Origin: Discostella pseudostelligera
Taxonomy: Eukaryota > Bacillariophyta > Thalassiosirophyceae > Thalassiosirales > Thalassiosiraceae
Length of the DNA stretch: 18,528 bases
Direction: 5' to 3'
NCBI GenBank assembly: GCA_036940085.1
Contig: JALLBK010000492.1
Span: 1-18,528 of the forward strand
The number at the start of each line of letters is the position of its first letter. Within the stretch, counting starts at the first letter, position 1. Positions 8,863 to 18,190 of this stretch are shown piece after piece. The notes beneath the pieces are model-generated. The model searched no databases. It saw nothing but the letters and a program-made list of their open reading frames with translations, and was not told the origin of the DNA. Both the position numbers and the translations under genes were made by a program.

Positions 8863-11711
8863 CTACGCACTATGGTGCGCACCCCCCATCAATTGCTGCG
8901 TGAAGTCAAGGATAATATCTCTAATGAAAAAGCGGATCCATTGAATCGGACAACTCGAATTGGCCTGCTTGTCAATTTCTTGGTGATGTCGATAGTGAAA
9001 TTCTAACTCCTCCCCGGAGATAAATTGCCCATGAAATCCAAATGGTACGCGTTGCGGCATCTTTAGGCGGCATATTTGGCGGTTCGTCTCTCCATCAAAG
9101 AGAAGGAAGTAACTTTGGTTCTCCTCCTCATTGTAAACGTAGGATCCGACGTACATGGTCTCCTCTTCAGTGCCGCTACCATTGTCCTCCTTGACGATTT
9201 GTTTCGTCGCCCGCACTACAATTGGTTCGCCACCCGATTCATGCGGCCCATAGTACACAGTACTGTGCAAGCTTCGCGACACCATATCCCATTTCGCCCA
9301 CCCAATGAAACTACCTCCATCACCAAAAATCGCTGTGAATCCGCAACGTTTGTGGGTTGATAGAGAGGTTGATCGTTCATTGGCAAGTGATTCCGTTAAG
9401 GATGTCGATTGAGACGGAATTGGAGGCATGGTGGCGAATTCAGAATTGATGGTATCATCGATAACTTCCTTTGTGACTGTTCGGGCATGTGGATCAATTT
9501 TGAACTCCATCATATGAAATATATTGGACTTCTCCAAGTCTAGTTCCAGGTCTTTGCAGAAAGGAGTCCAAAGCTTGATGACGATGCGAGCTTCGCCAAG
9601 TTCATCTACTTCAACCACCTCCTCCCATGCTTAGCAGCGACGATTGTGCCGAGCGGATGTGTACATGACGTGATTGGTACGTAAAAGACGAATGTCAGTG
9701 CGAGATAAAGGAGATGCCACAAGTAGTGCAGATATGAGGCGAGGAGTCAGAGTAGGCGTCACGACGATACTGCGCACTTACCATGCAAAGGGTGAACAAT
9801 TGCTCCCACTTCACCCGAGTCGATCCAAATTACATCCTCACGAGACGTTGCATCCTTTGGGATCAGCCCAAATTTCAATGTAAAGTCGTGGATGTTTCTG
9901 AAAAAAGAACCTCCCATGAAGCTATCAAAATCATGCGTAGACAACGTTGATGAGAAGACTTCGAGGATCAAAATATGAAGCGATTTCAAAGAGAGATACT
10001 CACAGCGCATCCGTTCGGAAATGGACACTGCAATCCCAAACAATAATAAAGTTATCGGTATGTATGAGGCTGTGCGCAAAGGACACATGGTTTTTGGTAG
10101 GCGTCGGTACAAGGTAGGTATCCACCGATGCAGTCTGATAGTTATATCGGCCAACTTTCATCGTTCCGTGTTCCTTGATGAGCTAATATTCAAACACAAA
10201 TTGCAACAGAAAAGAGAATGTGTGGGAGAGGTGGAACATGCATCTTAGAATTGCATCATTGAAGAGGTGCATTATGTGATGCAGTAAACTCACCTCTTCG
10301 TCGACGGTGTACGAGTGAAATAGCAAGTCGTTCCCATCTCGAACAGGATGTGCCGACACGGGGTAGTCCAGAACACCGCCAAATGTCTCATACCCGATGT
10401 ATTCTAATCGACCATCTGGATGCATCCTGCACTCCATGGGTAGGTTGGCTTCATGCAGACAATAGAGCTTCTTGTTGTACATCATGATATTTGTATTTGG
10501 CGGTGCGACCTGTGAGGTGATAGGATAGGTAAGTAAATGTCGTGTAATGAAGCCGGGCGTTGTTCCTCTCACGTACCGTCTTCAAATCCTTGATTTTCTC
10601 CTTGACCAATTGAGCATGGAAACTCAATTTCAATAGACCTAACATTCCCTTATACTCTCCGATCGTAGGGAAGTACTCTTCTCCCAGTTCTTGCTCGATG
10701 GAAAAGCGCGGCGATGGAATGAATTGGTTGGTGTAGCGTACCTCTCCATTCTTGAACATTAGCGTGTGCTGATATGATGTGTGCGCATGACATTGCAGTG
10801 TGAGACGAAAGGTTTATGCATGAAATAAGTTGAGTAATGTGAGCTAAATGAATGTGGTCGTACCAGCATGGCATCTGCAGGTTTCAACGTAGGAGATGAG
10901 CGCATGCAAAAATATGACAATCAACAACAAGTGAAGTGTTCAGCGCCAAAAACAGAATAGTGAAAGGAAGCAATGCATCAACACTCACGTCCGTCAAACC
11001 AATGGTATCGTTTCTTCTGCACATCACGGATAGGATTAGGACCATTCCGACAAAAGGCACCATTCAAATTCGTTGGTATCGATCCTTCCACCACCTCGAC
11101 ATGTAATGACACATGCTCTTTCGAAACGGGTGCAAAGTTCCCAGTGAGGAATGTATTTTTGCGAAGGTGGTCGTCCGTTCCTGCATACAAATATGGAGAG
11201 AGAGAGTTTGAAAGAACAAATAGCAAAGAAACGACAATTCACAATATCATGAAAGAAAATTACTGGCAGCACTTGAACACACCGTACCTTGCAACTCGGT
11301 TAGAAATCGATCCAGCTGATGCAAAAACGATCGTCGTATTGGTGGACCACGACGATTCTTTTGTCGTTGTTTTTCTTTCTGCGCTTCATTGTTGTTCTTG
11401 TCGCTACCACCGCTTTTCTTTGTCGTTTGGGGCAGATTGGACGAAGGCAAAGAGGGGGAGTCATCAGGTAGATCGGAATCGGAACGATAGTTGAGCGTCG
11501 TCGTTGATGGAGATGGGGTGGCAATGCGAACCTGGCGACGACGACGACGATGATGAAAACGACGACGACGTCCACTGCTGATCGAAGAATGATGCGGCGA
11601 CAACGCAAAAGACTGCGCCTTGTCGCAACACCATGTCGATAGTAGAAGTAATTGTAGTAGGATTAACTTTGCTTGGAACTTCATCATCAGAGAGGTGGTT
11701 ATTGCCGTCAT
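8863..11711 (-). CDS. Carotenoid cleavage dioxygenase, plastid-targeted (8 exons)
   Basis: An Fe(II) oxygenase that splits carotenoid double bonds to give apocarotenoids. Exons in coding order are 11288-11711, 10989-11180, 10864-10874 (11 nt), 10577-10768, 10294-10509, 10004-10182, 9782-9897 and 8863-9629. The seven introns (67-152 nt) are all GT-AG, and the phases close to give 698 residues. The four iron-ligand histidines are visible: H327 (VSAHPVRDG), H382 (VSFAHSLIHTDNF), H440 (AIVHPLHAWEE, built across a splice) and H643 (VPFGFHGQF). The N-terminal core GAFCRNGPNP and YHWFDGHAMLHTL are typical. Residues 1-34 form a hydrophobic signal peptide ending AQS|FALSP, and a Ser/Arg-rich transit-like stretch follows. 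Together these resemble bipartite targeting into a complex plastid. A C-terminal tail of about 55 residues follows the last histidine, longer than usual. The substrate cannot be read from the sequence. The start could also be M9 or M10. It is divergent from COG7. Confidence 0.92.
10864..10874 (-). other. 11-nt microexon of the CCD gene
   Basis: On the minus strand the exon ATGCCATGCTG is flanked by CTGCAG and GTACGACC. The preceding exon ends in phase 1 (GGAC|GTGAGT) and the following exon begins in phase 0 (ATCAG|CACACG). Inserting these 11 bases is therefore needed to keep frame. It yields FDG-HAML-HTLMFKNGE, which matches the conserved FDGxxMLH segment of carotenoid oxygenases. No other AG lies within about 50 bases upstream. 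Confidence 0.82.
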
Positions 11712-12196
11712 TGCCGGTGATGGTGGAGGTGGAAATTAAAAGTTCTGTTTCATGGGCGCGATGGAAGATGAGCGGGTGTGGAGTGAGGACGGAGATGACG
11801 TCGGTATTGATTTTGGCGGGAAGATGTGACGCCGAATCTTTCGTGTCTGTCCGTTGATGACGACTCTCTCTCAGTCTGTCCCGCCAAATCTGTTGCTATC
11901 TTTCTCTACCTTTGCTTCGCTTGCAGCAAGAAAAATGCAGCATAGCAGTCGACGACCATGCATGGTCATGGTCATGGTTGCCGACAACATCATCCACTAG
12001 ATATGAACCTCACTCTAAGCTGGTAGGGTAGGCAGTTCTACAACTACGGTGGTTGAAGCTGTGAATAGAGAAAAGGTGTAAGCTCGATCTCTACACAATC
12101 AGCAGCAGCAGCAGCAGCAAGTAGGTAGCACAAGTAGTACTCTCATCTTTAGCAATCGTCTGAGAACTGCCGCCGGCCGTCGCCTCCAATTCCACC
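11712..12196. promoter_or_regulatory. Divergent promoter between CCD and COG7
   Basis: A 485-base region between the two start codons. It contains TGACGT (11796-11801, CRE/bZIP-like) and two E2F-like sites in opposite orientation, TTTTGGCGGGAAG (11811-11823) and CCCGCCAAAT (11880-11889). A perfect 14-bp palindrome GACCATGCATGGTC (11954-11967) is followed by further GGTCAT copies. A (CAG)6 run lies in the probable COG7 leader. No ORF is supported. Confidence 0.5.
12100..12120 (+). repeat. (CAG)6-CAA trinucleotide microsatellite
   Basis: Six perfect CAG units followed by CAA, about 77 bases upstream of the COG7 start codon and so probably in its 5' UTR or promoter. Its length is likely to vary between strains. 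Confidence 0.9.
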
Positions 12197-15100
12197 ATGA
12201 CCACCAACACAAACAACACTGACACCATCAATAATCTTGAAGAGCGCCTATCAGCTCTCCTATCCTCGCCCGATAATTTTTCCGCGGCACAGTATCTTAA
12301 TCTGGCATTATCCACCGACACTGTCGCCGCTGACTCCACGCCCAGCTGCAGCAACAATACTAATACAGATGCTACTATCACAGACGAATATCAAATCTTC
12401 GAACGTCGCATGGCCTCCACCGCCCTCCAATTACAAATGCGAACTCGCTCCTGTCACGATGAAATCAGTCGCATTGGTGCGGAGTTGCATGCAATTATTC
12501 CCCGGTGTGCGGCCGATATTACCAGATTACGTTCGGGTTTGGAGGGGATGGAAATGGATGTGAGGGGAATGTTATTACATGATCAGGAAGAGAAGAAGAA
12601 TACTACAATTGAGGAATTGATGGAGGATGTTGGCAAGAGCAACAGCAATAACACTGCAAATCCATTGGCCACATTGCGCACCCTCCTCACATTACGAACT
12701 CATCTGACCTCCACCCGATCCATACTAGCCGCAGCTTCCGGATGGGATGACACCATGGATTCTGTCCCAGCATTACTAGCTGCCAATCCCCCCGATCTAT
12801 TGGGGGCTGTCGAGGCACTAGTATGTCTTGAGGCCGGGGCTCGTGCATTGCATTGTGTTCCCGGTGGACGGGAGGAACGGGATGTCTCCCTACGAAAGTT
12901 ACGAAGTCAAATCGAGGCTATGCTACGGCCACGATTGCATCATGCTTTGGGGAATATGGAAACACGTCTTGGACCATTGCGGCAGTGTGTGGAGATGTAT
13001 AGTTCGTTGGGTAGGATGGAGACTTTGCGAGAGGAATATGTGAGGATGAGACCGGCGGAGATTCATGCACTTTGGTTTAGTTTTGGTGGAGGAGGTGGTA
13101 GGACAGTTGGCAATTCGAAGAGACGGGCAGTGGAGAATGACAACGATGGAAGTAATGAGGAGAAGAGGAGCAGTGATGACGCAGTGAAAGATGGTGAAGT
13201 GGAGGATTTTGATTTTAACGAGGACGACGATGATGTTGTTGACTCTACCTCTCCCAACACCCACACTGCAAAATCTCATCACACAACAGCCGCACCAACT
13301 GCCAAGCAATTCATCGAATTTCTACCCACATTCTTCGATGCTGTATTGGAACTATTAGCGAAGGAGAGGGCACAAGCAAGGTCGGTGTTTGGTGCAGACT
13401 TATCGTCATCCGTCGTGGCGCGGGTGTTATTGGAGTGTTTCAGGCCAATCGTTGCCTCTTTCGGGAAAAGATTGGGGAGTTTATGCCCCGCTCCTGGTAA
13501 GGGACTTTCTTCGATTGGGAGTGGAGGTGTTGACGGTGGTGTTGGGGGAATGGAGTCTATTGCTGCTGCGTACGAATCAACTGTCCGATTCCTCTCATTG
13601 GCATACGATCAAATGGAGGCGTGGGATGTCAACTCTTTGAAAGACAAGGGTAGTAGTGCTGGTGGCGACAAGAACGAAGCGTTGCGTCTTATCCGCTCGT
13701 CGTTTCTCCTTATTGCGTCGCCCTTTGTACCGTATCAACGCTCTCTGGCTGATGCTGAACGTGATCCTATGGGTGAATTGGCGACTATGGTTGCTAAGGA
13801 CGTGCGCGGCGTGGTGAATTTCGAAGACGCCGCCGAGAGATTTGGATATTTGGCCCCGTTCATTTTTCCTTTGGCAGAAGGTGAGGACGATGGAGTATGG
13901 ATTACTTTATTGTTGTTGTGTCGCTGTCGTCTTACTATTTTGCTGGCCCCTCTTCTCTACTTTAGCCGCCATCAACCGCTTTGAACTCCTCAATAGTGGT
14001 TACAATGCCCCCGCTACGCTAACATCTGTCGACAAACTCATCTCGAATCACGCTGCCGAACTTGCAATTGCGATGGGAACATTATCTACAAATGCCTCCA
14101 ACAGTAGTGGCCCCGAATTTGACGAACAGCACGTCAACTGTGCTCTTGAAATATTACGAATCGCCGGGATGTTCAAACGGAACTTGCGTTCATTTGAATC
14201 TTCTGTCAGAGATCGTCTGATGATGCTATCGAAAGAAATGACGGAGTCTGTATTGAATGATGATACGGCTACAATTCCTGATGGGCTCACGCCGTCCCAA
14301 ATCCGCGCCATGCTCGCCAAGGAGGCCTGCGACCCAACTCCGACCTCTATTGATGTTGCTGGCGGCAAGATTCCATTGTCGGTTGTGCAACTGCGTCGAC
14401 TTTGTGGATCCAATCCTCCAGCCCTGTTCCCAACTGCGCTTGACTCGACAGCTCGTCTCGCGCGAAGTTGCCTCTCACTCGTCTTTGAGGTTTGCTCTGC
14501 CATACCCGAACGACATCTGCGTGGCATCTCGGCGTTGCCGGTGTGGAAACAAGATGGGGGAGGAAGCGATGGGGTGGAAGAATCCTACGGCATTCTCCCT
14601 CAGCCATTCATTACACAGGTTGGCGAGCACATGCTTGCATTAGTCCAGGCTTTGGAGCCATTTGCTTCGGATGCCGATGCCTTGGGACTTGCGAATGAGG
14701 TCATGACAGGTGTGATGGAGGTGGCGGTGTATCCATGGAAGGAATTTGTAGCAGCTGCGGGGTGCTCCTTTTCTGAAGATGGAAAATCATTCCTTGAGAC
14801 ACTAATGAGAGGAGTAGGCCTGCAAAGATACTTTTTGGATGATGGGTTCGATGATCACGAGGCACTAGAGGAAGGTGCAAGGGATCAAAAGGATGGTGAG
14901 GACGGTGATGAGGAAGAAGATGCAGATGCACGGGCCAGTGCAGCTTTTTGCAACCAATGGCTGGATGTAGTGGGTTTGGCTGTCACGGGACGACTGTTGG
15001 AGAGAACCATGAGAATACCCCGTCTCGGACGGAAAGGAGCAGAGCACCTGGCGGCGGATATGAACTATATCCTGAATGTTTTTACTGCCTTGGGTGTTTC

Positions 15101-15272
15101 GGGTCATCCGCATCCTCTGCTCGGGTATGTTGCTCAGTTGGTCACATTAGACGATCAATTGCTACGATCAAAGATTCAACTCCGCAGGAGCGATAACGAC
15201 GTGTCAGGTGCACTGGAGGTCATTAAGCGGGTGGAGCTCCGAATTGCATACGTGAGGAGCATTTCCGTCTAG
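12197..15272 (+). CDS. COG7: Conserved oligomeric Golgi complex subunit 7 (2 exons)
   Basis: COG7 is part of lobe B of the COG tethering complex, which acts in retrograde traffic within the Golgi. Exon 1 is 12197-13880, the intron is 13881-13965 (GTGAGG...TTTAG, 85 nt) and exon 2 is 13966-15272. The joined protein has 996 residues. It is almost wholly helical. The N-terminal region has coiled-coil heptads (about 70-135), then KLRSQIEAMLRPRLHHAL and a segment around SSLGRMETLREEYVRMRP. These match the order in COG7: a DxxK/R-rich helix, then FxxIxRMxxLxxYY. It is longer than the roughly 770-840 residues of animal and plant COG7, mainly from an Asp/Glu/Ser-rich insert (about 305-370) and a second acidic stretch near VEEGARDQKDGEDGDEEED-like residues in exon 2. 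No membrane span is present in the spliced protein. The assignment rests on overall pattern rather than catalytic motifs. Another COG or exocyst-type subunit is less likely. Confidence 0.78.
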
Positions 15273-15334
15273 AATACTATTAATGGTTTAGCGTAATCTT
15301 ATTTGTACAGCACACCATTGTTTCCATCCGATGA

Positions 15335-15482
15335 CCTATCTACTATGGGGCAAGCCTATCGGAGGCTATTTTTGAAGCTCAAGAGCTCATCTGAGCCTCA
15401 TCGTATGTAGAACAGACCAAGCGCGGCTCAGATGAGCTCCTGAGCTTCGAGAATAGCCTCCGATAGATTTGGGCCTATCTAC
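15335..15482. mobile_element. MITE-like hairpin element with 9-bp flanking direct repeat
   Basis: Arms 15356-15397 and 15425-15466 are inverted repeats of 42 bp with three mismatches (for example CTATCGGAGGCTATT facing AATAGCCTCCGATAG), separated by a 27-bp loop. The outer copies of CCTATCTAC at 15335-15343 and 15474-15482 are identical and could be a 9-bp target-site duplication bounding a 130-bp element (15344-15473). There is no coding capacity. A 9-bp duplication fits Mutator-type MITEs, but the terminal bases of the two ends match only partly. It lies between the convergent COG7 and ABHD17-like genes, so it could also form a strong RNA hairpin in a 3' UTR. Confidence 0.65.
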
Positions 15483-15677
15483 CGTCGATCTGTGTCGGAC
15501 GTGCTTCTATTTATTTAGCAATTCGAGCGCCGTTGATAAGCCGCTCTCTGCTTGATCATATTACCACTAACTGACAATACCTGCTTCTGCTCAGGGGATA
15601 CATGTGATCTTGGAGACGAAATCCTCATCTCACTAGTACTGTTACGCCGAATCTGCTGCTGATGTTTTCGCCCATTA
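15483..15677. other. 3' region between COG7 and the hydrolase gene
   Basis: Together with 15273-15334 this is the convergent 3' space of the two flanking genes. I see no ORF, tandem repeat or RNA gene in this part beyond the hairpin element described separately. Confidence 0.4.
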
Positions 15678-17559
15678 TCAAGGTTTCAGAGATTGGGACT
15701 TGTGGTGACTGTTATTGGTGCCGTTGGATCTAGGTGTTAGGATCTTCTCTGACGGCGTACGTCCTTGCCTCTGTTGCTGTTGTAGTATTTGATGCTGTAC
15801 ATTTCGAGGAGATTGTCTGGAATGATTTGAGCCGCCGACGCCGACGCTTGTCCACGGAGAAAACTCATTCTCGCCGTCTCTAGCATCCGACAAATAGGAT
15901 GATCGGCTTGTGGAGGATGATCGGCTGGTGGTTGAGGATCCTTTCCATGGGCCATCATTGCCTTCATGGCTCACACTATTGTGAACGTGACACATTCCTC
16001 CAAGATCCGAGAAGAAGACCTCCTTTATTATCACTTGAGCATGACGTAGCCATGTCCTGTTCACGTAGAAAAACGGATGATTCTCCTTTGCTTCCATGGA
16101 AGATGCACGCTCTTGGATTGGTATTGGTGCCGGACCCCGACATGCTCCTACTCTGTTGATATCATAATTTGCAGATGACCGCATCGAATCCTCTCCACGG
16201 ACGCTATTTACATTCCGCACTCCATTGAGAAAGCTGATCATCACTCTGATGAACTGATCACGACACTGACTTTCGATATGATTGTGCCCCAGACCGTCGA
16301 CATAAAAAGGCTGAAAACAAAATTCTGGTGGTATCGTCGCCAGCAGCCTTGGTGCATGCCAAAAGGGAACGACTTCATCCTCCCGCCTATGGTATGATGC
16401 AAATAAATTATGTTAGCTCGAATTGAATTCATGCAAAAACCTGCGAACAACAGCCAACTTACCCATGGATGATGAGTGTCGGACATCGAATGTTCTTTGC
16501 GCGCCTCTCATTGTGAAATAAATCACCAACCAAACTCAAGTCGAATCCATTCAAATCGGCAACGACCTTGTACACACTCAGAAATGGTGAATGCAGCACC
16601 AGTCCACCAACGGAGTTACCACTCAATGCTGTTTTAGCCGCCAAATAACACGATGGACCACTCCCGAGAGATCGACCGTATAGTATAATTTGCTGGGGTG
16701 GTATTTTGCGATCTTGCGTGAGGTATCGATATGCTGCCTCGATGTTGCGGTAGGTCATATTCTCACTTGGCTCCTCATGGCTGCTTCCACTACCCATTCC
16801 TCGAGATTTTATTCCTCGTCGTCGTTGTCCTTCAGTACAGTTCTCGTTCTCATCATCTGTACAACCGCATCCGTTAGTATTCCCCCTCGTAGTCGGTCCG
16901 GGTATGCTCAATCCATACCCCGTGTACTCATATGCCAGCACGTTCACGCCCAAAACCAAAGCCAAGTCCTTCATCCGGGGGTACATCATCCCCAAATCTT
17001 CGGCATTACCATGGCTAAAGAGTATAGTTTGCGTAGCATTGCGTCGGCGGATGAAGAAGGCGGGAATTTTGTAAACTTGTCCATTTCGTACATTCTTCGG
17101 AGCGTCATCGTTATCATCGTAGGCATTCGAATTGTCGTTGTTGGTGATGATGTGACTATCGATGTCGATGTAAGTAGGAGAGCATCGTCCTCGAGATCCA
17201 CGATGGTGTTTCTTCTTCAAGTAGTTGGCATCCAAACTTGCCAAGTCGGATTCACCATTGTTATCGAGACATATCGAGCCGCCGAGGCAGCCACTGCCAC
17301 CGCTCAGGTGGGATGCAATCGCGTCGTCATCGTCAAATATGCCACAGCCGCTGCTACTGCCATTACTACTTGCGCTAGTACTGCCACCGTCAACATTCCT
17401 ACCACCGCCGCCGCCACCAACACCAGTTTCAGGCCGACGGTAAGATTTATGCGTGCACAATGGCGATTGGACATCAACATCCAGATAGAAGAAATCCGAG
17501 GGATGGATTGGCGTGGGCTTGGGTGGGCGGAAGACGAGGCTTGAGATGGTGTCACCCAT
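15678..17559 (-). CDS. ABHD17-like alpha/beta hydrolase (2 exons)
   Basis: Serine hydrolase of the ABHD17/ABHD13 type. ABHD17 members remove palmitate from proteins at membranes. Exon 1 is 16463-17559, the intron is 16387-16462 (GTAAGT...CATAG, 76 nt) and exon 2 is 15678-16386. The spliced protein has 601 residues. The N-terminus RPPKPTP resembles the xPPxPTY start of the family. Core motifs are the oxyanion-loop SHGNAEDLG (182-190), EYTGYGLS (211-218), the nucleophile elbow GRSLGSG with S297, the HGREDEVVPF acid with D369, and GLGHNHIE with H400. The intron splits the Gly of HG-REDE, so the triad is complete only after splicing. Compared with the roughly 310-residue animal proteins it carries a Gly/Ser/Asp-rich insert (about 45-160), a Cys/Gly/Glu insert (about 224-266) and a Ser-rich, Gln-containing C-terminal tail of about 190 residues. 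The start at 17559 is the first ATG after an in-frame TAG. A Cys-rich stretch (ICCGCI) lies just upstream in frame. Confidence 0.85.
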
Positions 17560-18190
17560 GATGCAACCACAGCAAATAATCTCGTGCTACTACGCCCCTT
17601 TACGAACCTGGAGCTTGAGTTGATGCGATGCGGGATCTTTCATGCAATGCGACGACGAAGTGTGAGGCGGACGGCGATGTGGCGACTACTATTGCTGCGT
17701 AACAGTACAATACTACTTCATTTCCGTCTCGTCATGGTGTTCTGCGTTTTTCGCTGGGGGAATGCATGCTTCTTGTGATTGCTCATGTTGTCTTGCTTGC
17801 TCGGCCCACGAAAATGCATGGAGACGATGTGGGGAGGCAAAATGAATTCCAATTATTTCTCGATTTTGAAGCACTTTCTCTTTCTCAAATTTCAAGCGAT
17901 GCATCAATGTAGGAATTCATAACTACCTCATTTAAACAAGAAGCGCTTTCTCGCTTTTTGAATGAGCCTGTGTCTCATACTTCTTTGTTCTTTGTCGCCA
18001 TTGGCATAATGTGGCGGGAGAAGAGGTGATGATTTGGCGGGAGATGACGACTCGACTAATCAACATAGGTACACGTGGAAAGATACATATTTGGCGGGAG
18101 GGGACGACTCGACTAAACAAACTTACACGTGGAGGGAAGACGACTCGACTAATCGAACTTACACGTGGAAAGATATTTGACGGGAGACTA
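17560..18190. promoter_or_regulatory. Intergenic region between two minus-strand genes
   Basis: These 631 bases hold the promoter of the hydrolase gene and the 3' UTR of the gene entering at the right edge. The left half (17560-17930) shows only weak structure. The right half holds the degenerate tandem repeat described separately. No RNA gene was recognised. Confidence 0.45.
18010..18186. repeat. Degenerate three-copy repeat with E2F-like and G-box modules
   Basis: GACGACTCGACTAA occurs at 18046-18059, 18103-18116 and 18139-18152. ACACGTGGA occurs at 18071-18079, 18125-18133 and 18161-18169. TTTGGCGGGAG occurs at 18033-18043 and 18090-18100, with TTTGACGGGAG at 18176-18186 and an extra GGCGGGAG at 18013-18020. 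Copies 2 and 3 are exactly 36 bp apart. Copies 1 and 2 are about 55 bp apart because an extra AAGATACATATTTGGCGGGA-like segment is present. The array starts about 450 bases upstream of the hydrolase ATG and ends five bases from the stop codon of the gene at the right edge. Confidence 0.88.

Noticed and set aside
9880..9897. NIHDF in the CCD as the iron-binding HDF motif.
   Set aside because: It aligns just before the FGxLPK-type segment, not with the conserved ligand position. The true ligand is in FAHSLIHTDN (H382).
11300..11608. An Arg/Val-rich minus-strand frame overlapping the first CCD exon.
   Set aside because: It is an alternate frame of the low-complexity transit-peptide region with no motif. 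The chosen frame carries the signal peptide and splices in phase.
13842..13965. A hydrophobic, membrane-span-like N-terminus in the second COG7 open frame.
   Set aside because: It is the translation of the 85-nt intron. Splicing GAAG|GTGAGG to TTTAG|CCGCC keeps frame and removes it.
16690..17544. A 284-residue plus-strand open frame opposite the hydrolase gene.
   Set aside because: It is a shadow of the minus-strand coding sequence, rich in Ala/Thr/Ser from the complementary low-complexity codons.
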